DNA of 52,406 nucleotides, from assembly GCA_024280115.1 (NCBI GenBank), contig JAJRQT010000038.1, positions 1 to 52,406 of the forward strand. Direction: 5' to 3'. This stretch comes from Bacteroidota bacterium. Lineage in GTDB: Bacteria; Bacteroidota; Bacteroidia; Cytophagales; Cyclobacteriaceae. A program made the translations under genes and the position numbers. Shown here in pieces: positions 47,369 to 52,406 of this stretch. The notes beneath the pieces were generated by a model, which worked only from the letters and a program-made list of their open reading frames with translations, made no database searches and had not been told where the DNA came from. The stretch's first letter is position 1; every line of letters starts with the position of its first letter.

Positions 47369-47480
47369 CAACGTAGTTTAGTTAAGAAGATTTATTGTAT
47401 TACCTCTCCCCACCTGATCCGGTGGGCAGGCCTACACCCTCTCCAGAGAGGGATAATAGGAGCTTAACTAAACGACATTG
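47369..47480. mobile_element. MITE-like element, copy 2 (inverted relative to copy 1)
   Basis: This 112-bp element has 18-bp terminal inverted repeats: CAACGTAGTTTAGTTAAG (47369-47386) and CTTAACTAAACGACATTG (47463-47480), complementary at 16 of 18 positions. The core matches copy 1 in reverse complement, including CCTCTCTGGAGAGGG. It has an extra palindromic insert of about 20 bases (CCTGATCCGGTGGGCAGG). It has no coding capacity. Confidence 0.7.
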
Positions 47481-47578
47481 CTTCATATTTCGGTATTCAA
47501 TTGTTCAAATTTTCGTTATTCTATCATTTCCTTCCTTTTTTGCAAATCCTACAATTCAATTAACAACTCCTATTTTAC

Positions 47579-47620
47579 CTCCCTACTGCCTACCGCCACT
47601 GCCACTGCCTACTGCTAACA
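47579..47620. repeat. C-rich CTGCC-type tract, copy 2
   Basis: Tandem-like units such as CTACTGCCTACCGCCACTGC recur with small changes. They resemble the tract at 45832-45863. The tract lies in the 3' flank of the SelA-like gene. Confidence 0.5.
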
Positions 47621-47707
47621 CCTCTTGCCACTTCCAAGGTTACTATTAGAAAGTGTATTGTTCTTTAAAGAAAGATTCCCGCATCCCGGCAAATTGTTTT
47701 ATCCCGA

Positions 47708-49315
47708 TTAGGTGGCCAATGGTGGTCCTCCAGGGATGGTGATTTTTTTCTTTTTATTACCGTAAGGTGTACGGGTTCCCACAAATGTTGCAGTGAGGTA
47801 TTCACCCAAATATATAGACCCAACTAGTTTTTCATTTTTTAATTTTCCCGAAAACAGGTAGATCAATGCGTTGCCGGGTATTCGATAATCAGATCTCAAC
47901 TTTATATCATCGCCTTCTACCATACCGATCAGATCCAACATCTCAAAATCAGCCTGGTGCATGCCCTGTATCCAGTTGCCATCCTGTTCGATAAATAATT
48001 TGTGATTGCTTTTACTGCTGGGAAATGAGACTTCGATATCCCAGTGCCCGTTTATATCAACTTTGGCAGCATTCAATTTGTCAGGTTGCGGAGCATATTT
48101 TTGTGATAAAATGCCATGAAGACGGTCTGCTACAACTTCGGCGTTACCCGGCTGCATCTGATTCGGAGTGATATTAATGGAAGTCCAATTGTCAGTTGTC
48201 TTGCTGCCGATAGCTATCCTGATTTTATTTCTGGCTACTTCCTCAGCTACTTCTTCTCCGGTGATATTAAGTTGGTCAGGATCCCATTGAACATGTAAAA
48301 CCGGTGCGTGATTTGACAAACCTTTCGGTTGTGTGACATTTGTTTTTATACCTTTTATGGTAAGCATACGTTTGGATATCAAATCCAACCAGGACAACCA
48401 TTCCTGCCATTCTCCTTTATGATCGCGGGTGAACCAGGCTTCAACAGCTGCCAGCATACCCAGCATTTCTTCTTTTCCTACTTTGTTATCCCTCCCCGGG
48501 CCATGATGAGGTGAACTCGCCTGCCATGCGGACATCAAAATATCTTTTTTACCCAGAAGCATACCTGCGCATTGTGGACCACAAATGGCTTTACCACCAC
48601 TGTAGGCTACTACCGTTGCCCCTTGTTCGAAATGTACTGGGGGAACGGTAAGATTTTCTGCCGCCGCATCCAATACTACAGGAATGCCCAGTGGTTCGGC
48701 CATATTGGCGATCACTTCCAAAGAAAATGGTTGACCGGGTTGTGACTGGTCGCATGCTAGCACATAGATCATCGCCGTATGATCGTTGATGGCAGTGCGC
48801 ATCTCATCCGCCGTCTCAACAGTTAGGACTTTTACGCCGATGTTTCGAATACCATGATCATAGACATTTCTGGAGTACCGGGGAATTATAACTTCTGTTT
48901 TCTCCATTCCTGTCAAATTTGGAATACGAATCAACCTTTCAGGATTGCCTCCCGTCACACAAGCGGCAGTGATATGCTTAAGCGCCGCTGCACAGCCAGC
49001 TGTAACAACACCCCATTCAGTTTTTGTTAATTCACCAAGCCTTTTACCAATACCAAATGCAAGTTCATCGTATTGAACAAAATAACCGGATGCCGCTTCC
49101 ATTGCTTCAAGCACTTCCGGTCTTTCTACGGATCCGCCCAAAATGGTAAAAGTTCCGCGGCAATTGATGATGGGTTCCACACCTATAGAGTGGTATATGT
49201 TTTCTTCTTTTCTTTTAGTAATGGAAGTAGATTGTCCTGCTATGAGGTCCGGACTTATGGCAGTTCCCACCAGTGGGATTACCGATAATTGTTTGAGAAT
49301 TTCTCTGCGATTCAT
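47708..49315 (-). CDS. SelA-like PLP-dependent enzyme with Tat-like signal and C-terminal beta extension
   Basis: The 535-residue protein starts MNRREILKQL followed by a short hydrophobic stretch, a plausible twin-arginine signal. The PLP fold follows: TAGCAAALKHI at the phosphate-binding region, VLDAAAE with the cofactor Asp (D216) and AYSGGKAICGPQ with the Schiff-base lysine (K242). It belongs to the SelA-like group that includes D-glucosaminate-6-phosphate ammonia-lyase DgaE. Residues from about 425 to 520 are an added beta-rich domain (NGHWDIEVSFPSSKSNHKLF and LVGSIYLGEYLTATFVG). The DgaE-like core is normally cytosolic, so export plus the extension is odd. It is the most upstream gene of the minus-strand cluster with the two amidohydrolases. 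Confidence 0.85.
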   Translation of the reverse strand: MNRREILKQLSVIPLVGTAISPDLIAGQSTSITKRKEENIYHSIGVEPIINCRGTFTILGGSVERPEVLEAMEAASGYFVQYDELAFGIGKRLGELTKTEWGVVTAGCAAALKHITAACVTGGNPERLIRIPNLTGMEKTEVIIPRYSRNVYDHGIRNIGVKVLTVETADEMRTAINDHTAMIYVLACDQSQPGQPFSLEVIANMAEPLGIPVVLDAAAENLTVPPVHFEQGATVVAYSGGKAICGPQCAGMLLGKKDILMSAWQASSPHHGPGRDNKVGKEEMLGMLAAVEAWFTRDHKGEWQEWLSWLDLISKRMLTIKGIKTNVTQPKGLSNHAPVLHVQWDPDQLNITGEEVAEEVARNKIRIAIGSKTTDNWTSINITPNQMQPGNAEVVADRLHGILSQKYAPQPDKLNAAKVDINGHWDIEVSFPSSKSNHKLFIEQDGNWIQGMHQADFEMLDLIGMVEGDDIKLRSDYRIPGNALIYLFSGKLKNEKLVGSIYLGEYLTATFVGTRTPYGNKKKKITIPGGPPLAT

Positions 49316-49478
49316 AAGATTAGTTTTATAAACGGATTGGATTTCAATTTATGAAAATAAGGCTTAGAAACAAAAGAACAAACTGGCTCTTAGATAAAGG
49401 AATCATCTCGATCACAATTATATTGCGATCTTAACCTTAATACAGCATTTGAAAAGCGAGATGAGGGAGCTGTAGTTT

Positions 49479-49530
49479 AGTGGTCTGTGTGCACAGGCCA
49501 TGGGACGAGAGATTTCTTGTCCCGGCCACT
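49479..49530. repeat. Structured palindromic repeat with nested hairpins
   Basis: The outer arms AGTGGTC (49479-49485) and GGCCACT (49524-49530) can pair with one G-T. Inside, GGGACGAG (49502-49509) pairs with CTTGTCCC (49516-49523). An alternative stem GGTCTGTG/CACAGGCC lies at 49482-49499. The competition of stems resembles a small folded RNA or a dispersed repeat. The GGTCTGTG core is shared with the palindrome at 52246. Confidence 0.45.
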
Positions 49531-49826
49531 GATTATCTCCGGATTTATTCCGGGGTCTGTCCGCAATTGGGGTCACAATTCTAAACAAATAGTGAATACC
49601 AAAAGCCTAAAAACCCCAGGAACTATCCATTAATTCCGGTAAACATAAAGGTATTTTTTTCCATAGCTGAGATCTCTGCCTGCCGTGAGGTAGGATTACT
49701 AATATAAAACAGATGCCGTAATAAATCCCGCAATTATCCTCTTTGCCTTGGTTTACGTTCTCATAAACCAGGTTTTTCAGTCTGCGAGGACACTTACCGA
49801 GGCACTTAAGACCACAATTATAAAAA

Positions 49827-49861
49827 AGCCAGACTAAATGAATAATTTTTAGTCTGGCTTA
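49827..49861 (-). terminator. Terminator of the barrel-protein gene
   Basis: A 13-bp stem (AAGCCAGACTAAA at 49827-49839 with TTTAGTCTGGCTT at 49849-49861) closes a nine-base loop. On the minus strand it is followed by a T-run. It lies about 45 bases after the stop codon of the gene at 49907-50689. Confidence 0.85.
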
Positions 49862-49906
49862 CAATACGATTTATTTTAATATATGACTATCAAAAGCCAG
49901 TATGAG

Positions 49907-50689
49907 TTAAAATAAAAATCCTACTGAGAAAGCAAACCTTCGAAGAATTCGCCGCTCCGAAATCTCCACATCATCTATATCCCATGGGCGATAATAAATG
50001 TAGTCTGCTTTAGAATCCTGGTTGATGTATCCAAGGGAGAAGACCATTGAACTGTTGTAAAAATTGATCTGATAACCCAGGCCAATTTGCCAGTATAAAC
50101 CACCTGTCACATTGTTGAGCTCAAACTGGTCTTCATTTTTATTTGTTTTCCATGCGAAACCATATCCGACATCTCCGAAATAAAACGGAGAGACTTTCTT
50201 GTCTGACAGATATCCTTTTATTGTGGCATAGACAGGCATGGTTAAATAATTACCGTATTTGTTAATTCCGATCCCAAGTCCTGTACCAAGGTATTTACTG
50301 AATTGATACCCATTGATGGTTTGAAGGGAAACACCTACGTTATCTTCTCCAAACAGCAGACCACCTTTTATTTCATGATAGAAGGATTCAATTTTTAAGG
50401 AGGGTGGATTGTTGAGCTTTTCTCCGAAATTATCACTGACTTCGCCATATCCTTGAAAACTTATTTTTTTGATATGATCAAATCGAATTAAGAATACATT
50501 AGAATCTCCCAGTGTTACTTTGAGCTTGCTGTCGTCAAATGACTGAACAATTCCCCCTTTTATTTTTATGCCGTTTTTGAGTACGATTTTGGCTTGTTTG
50601 TTAACCTGGGCAACTCCATTCAGACTCACTAAAAGGAGAAAAAATAACGCGATTGAAAAAAATGAATATTTCATAATTACATTCATCAT
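49907..50689 (-). CDS. Predicted outer-membrane beta-barrel protein
   Basis: The 260-residue protein has a signal peptide (YSFFSIALFFLLLVSLNGVA, cleavage before QVNK). A short beta domain follows (KIVLKNGIKIKGGIV, an SH3-like strand set near residues 34-80), then alternating amphipathic strands ending in VGFLF with a terminal Phe, as outer-membrane barrels do. Its ATG directly follows the stop codon of the LVIVD-repeat gene with no spacing, so the two are coupled. A later ATG (MKYSFF) is possible. The function is unknown; the N-terminal strands resemble those in Bacteroidota proteins that respond to or scaffold cell-envelope complexes, but this is a guess. Confidence 0.75.
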   Translation of the reverse strand: MMNVIMKYSFFSIALFFLLLVSLNGVAQVNKQAKIVLKNGIKIKGGIVQSFDDSKLKVTLGDSNVFLIRFDHIKKISFQGYGEVSDNFGEKLNNPPSLKIESFYHEIKGGLLFGEDNVGVSLQTINGYQFSKYLGTGLGIGINKYGNYLTMPVYATIKGYLSDKKVSPFYFGDVGYGFAWKTNKNEDQFELNNVTGGLYWQIGLGYQINFYNSSMVFSLGYINQDSKADYIYYRPWDIDDVEISERRILRRFAFSVGFLF

Positions 50690-52030
50690 TTACAGCATAG
50701 GTTCTTTCCTGGAAATGGAAATCGTGCTGAGTAATTTGATATCATCAGGATCGGAATAATCGAACTGGTATAAACCGTCATTTCCAATCATGATTAAATT
50801 ATTTTTATATGGAATGACATCGTAGGCATCGAAATCTCCATAGTATGCGAGAAGATTCTTGGGTATTTTATAGATATCCGAAGCATCGAAAACTTTTAGA
50901 CCGGCACTGCCTTCACAAATGAATAGTGTGCCATTATCAATACCTAGTCCATATGGATTTGTCATGGGATGGGATACGAGCAACTTTGGGTTTTTAAGAT
51001 CACTGATGTCGATGACATCCAATTGATTCGAAGCGGTATTTCTGCAGCCGGTTCCTCCACGTAAAGTAACATAAGCGATGTCATTTTCTACAACAACAGG
51101 ATCGCAGCTTACTATATGAGAAATAGTAGAAAGCTGGACTGGCAGGTCCGGATTAGAATTGTCAAATATGATCATACCTGATTGTGTACCTAAAAACAAA
51201 TTGTCTTTGTATGGGAAAATAGTTTCAATTCCCCAGCCAATGTTCAGGTTTGCCCCTGGGACGGGGTTATCGAGATCTGATATATCAAATACCAGCATAT
51301 TGCTATTGTCAATACTATATAGATGGTCTTGCTGAATTGTAAACCTTGCCATTGAACCGCCAACACCTGTTTGCATAATTGGGGAGCTTTCCGGGGCAAA
51401 GCTCGACAGCGCCATATCCGTGGTAGCAAAGCCTCCCCTCAGTGCCAAACCTGTTCCATAGTTATAGTAAGATGGGAAAGAACCATTGAATTCACTTTCA
51501 TTCACTTCAATAATCTCCTTTGGCTCCCAGTCAATTAAAACTCCATTTTCCAGATCGTAGTATTGATTTTGCTGAGCGAGATTCAGGAAGATATCTTCAA
51601 TTCTTTTAGAGAGTCTGACATCCTCCGGATTTGAAATATCAATGACAAGCAAATCCACATAACTGTCAGCAAATAATCTATCACCCTTCACAGCCAGTTC
51701 ATAATTACCGGGGATATTGATGAAATTGATGATTTCGGGCTGTTCTTTATTCTTATTATCGATCACATGGATTCCTTTTCCGGGCTCATTCAGGAAAATA
51801 TAATTTTGATATAAATAAATTTTTCCCGTATTGGTCACTTCTACAGGAGGCATTATTTCGAAAGAAGCCCTCAGCTCCTGAGTACTGAGATATACAGGAG
51901 CCATGATGGTATATTTTTGTGTTATTTCCACTTTATCATCACAACCGCTTAGCAGGAGGCCAATAGCAGCAATAAAAATTCCGGTGATTATAATGAGATT
52001 TTTCAAGGTGTTCTGACGGGTCATTTTCAT
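50690..52030 (-). CDS. LVIVD-repeat lipoprotein (beta-propeller)
   Basis: The 446-residue protein has a lipobox, LLLSGC. The rest is repeated propeller blades of the LVIVD type: DLLVIDISNPEDVRLSKRI, MLVFDISDLDNPVPG, GMIIFDNSNPDLPVQLS, LDVIDISDLKNPKLLVS, LKVFDASDIYKIPKNL. Such proteins are surface or periplasmic scaffolds of unknown function. It is the upstream gene of a two-gene unit with the barrel protein, and both could form one envelope complex. Start ATG codons are at 52030 and 52024. Confidence 0.88.
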   Translation of the reverse strand: MKMTRQNTLKNLIIITGIFIAAIGLLLSGCDDKVEITQKYTIMAPVYLSTQELRASFEIMPPVEVTNTGKIYLYQNYIFLNEPGKGIHVIDNKNKEQPEIINFINIPGNYELAVKGDRLFADSYVDLLVIDISNPEDVRLSKRIEDIFLNLAQQNQYYDLENGVLIDWEPKEIIEVNESEFNGSFPSYYNYGTGLALRGGFATTDMALSSFAPESSPIMQTGVGGSMARFTIQQDHLYSIDNSNMLVFDISDLDNPVPGANLNIGWGIETIFPYKDNLFLGTQSGMIIFDNSNPDLPVQLSTISHIVSCDPVVVENDIAYVTLRGGTGCRNTASNQLDVIDISDLKNPKLLVSHPMTNPYGLGIDNGTLFICEGSAGLKVFDASDIYKIPKNLLAYYGDFDAYDVIPYKNNLIMIGNDGLYQFDYSDPDDIKLLSTISISRKEPML

Positions 52031-52406
52031 GGGATTAAAAGTTTAGTAAAAATGTTTTGTTCTTTTGACACCCTGTTTTAAAAAATGGTTGGAACTCAAG
52101 AAAAAGTTAATAAAAAATCTATAGTGAGTCCGCCCCGAAAAGTCATAGTTTGGTGATTTTCAACTTTTCTACCCCTAACCCCTAAAGCCTGTCTGTTGGG
52201 TAGACCAATGTCAAAAAGTTAAGAAATTTTCTTCATCATATCGGCTCGGTCTGTGTCCTCACAGACCGAAATATGTGGTTTGTGAGGACACCATAGTCGT
52301 TAACCTTAGGGCTTTAATATTTCATTAACTAACTGATAATGTGTCTTTTTACGCCAAGGAGCCTGACAGGCTGTATTGTCAATTTGGGGTAGAAAATCTT
52401 TTTTAA
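52031..52406. other. Right-end intergenic region with repeats
   Basis: These 376 bases hold the promoter region of the LVIVD-repeat gene at the left, a reverse copy of the GGGGTTAGGGG repeat (52169-52187), a degenerate GCCTGTCTG hairpin (52187-52205) and the palindrome at 52246-52269. No coding sequence is visible before the window ends. Confidence 0.5.
52246..52290. repeat. Palindrome TCGGTCTGTG-TCCT-CACAGACCGA with an alternative partner
   Basis: A perfect 10-bp stem (52246-52255 with 52260-52269) has a TCCT loop. The central GTGTCCTCACA can pair instead with TGTGAGGACAC at 52280-52290. So two hairpins exclude each other. Confidence 0.6.

Larger units (their letters stand above)
47187..47707. 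other. Intergenic region with MITE-like element and C-rich tract
   Basis: This region of about 520 bases between amidohydrolase 2 and the SelA-like gene holds the MITE-like element (47369-47480) and the CTGCC tract (47579-47620). No gene is visible. The promoter of amidohydrolase 2 must be at its left end, unless transcription enters from the SelA-like gene. Confidence 0.5.
49316..49906. other. Intergenic region with structured repeat and terminator
   Basis: This region of about 590 bases contains the structured repeat at 49479-49530, a CCGGATTTATTCCGG hairpin just after it, and the terminator at 49827-49861. The promoter of the SelA-like gene should lie at the left end. No coding sequence or tRNA is visible. 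Confidence 0.5.

Noticed and set aside
49471..49540. tRNA-like start (GCTGTAGTTTAGTGG) in an intergenic region
   Set aside because: The following bases do not form an anticodon arm or the T-arm sequence, and no CCA or acceptor stem pairs with the start. The stems are those of a palindromic repeat.

Overview
This is a low-GC (A/T-rich) chromosomal segment of a Bacteroidota bacterium, most likely a free-living, probably marine member of the Cytophagales. The evidence is the gene content: a TamB/lipoprotein-TamA pair, a ligA-small protein-dapA operon, many lipoproteins with SSC/SGC-type lipoboxes, Tat-exported oxidoreductases and several secreted polysaccharide-degradation enzymes. Shine-Dalgarno sequences are weak, and at least one promoter matches the Bacteroidota -33/-7 pattern (TTTG, 19 bases, TAnnTTTG) upstream of ligA. 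No tRNA, rRNA, CRISPR array or prophage was recognised.

Layout. 1-5063 (+): the 3' part of a sulfatase, uracil phosphoribosyltransferase (upp), a small PlsC-type acyltransferase, and a large exported protein that combines a peptidase-like HEYRH domain, a TolB-like propeller and a predicted barrel. 5292-6644 (-): a Tat-exported Gfo/Idh/MocA oxidoreductase. 7128-21050 (+): an M61/PDZ peptidase, the ligA-small protein-dapA operon, the tamB-tamL operon, a transposase relic and a secreted esterase. 21051-22904: a decayed zone with palindromic repeats, a relic of a metallo-beta-lactamase-fold gene and a frameshifted gene. 22905-33210 (-): a secreted carbohydrate-active cluster (metallo-beta-lactamase-fold hydrolase, sialidase-like propeller, glycoside-hydrolase-like protein, DUF3748-like propeller, propeller/toroid lipoprotein), interrupted by a REP-associated tyrosine transposase with its REP hairpins. 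33559-34776 (+): a secreted beta-helix protein. 34990-36453: a lipoprotein and a small conserved protein. 36672-39033 (+): cobT-cobS-cobC for the nucleotide-loop end of cobalamin synthesis. 39056-42504 (+): two membrane proteins and a PHP-type lipoprotein hydrolase. 42758-49315 (-): a sugar-dehydrogenase/cytochrome c fusion, two paralogous COG3964-type amidohydrolases and a SelA-like PLP enzyme, all with export signals. 49907-52030 (-): an outer-membrane barrel protein and an LVIVD-repeat lipoprotein.

How the genes work together. The tam pair serves outer-membrane biogenesis and cobTSC serves cobalamin assembly or salvage. The 22.9-34.8 kb cluster looks like extracytoplasmic dismantling of a decorated polysaccharide, but no SusC/SusD pair is in the window. 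The 42.8-49.3 kb cluster looks like an extracytoplasmic route for an N-acylated amino or sugar acid: an amidohydrolase translationally coupled (ATGA overlap) to a dehydrogenase/cytochrome c, next to a second amidohydrolase and a possible Tat-exported PLP enzyme. It is the best candidate here for an undescribed pathway.

The second major theme is small repeats. There are four REP hairpins around a RAYT gene, with gene-end duplications whose breakpoints fall at the hairpins. There are two MITE-like elements with 18-bp terminal inverted repeats, and several other palindromic families shared between intergenic regions.
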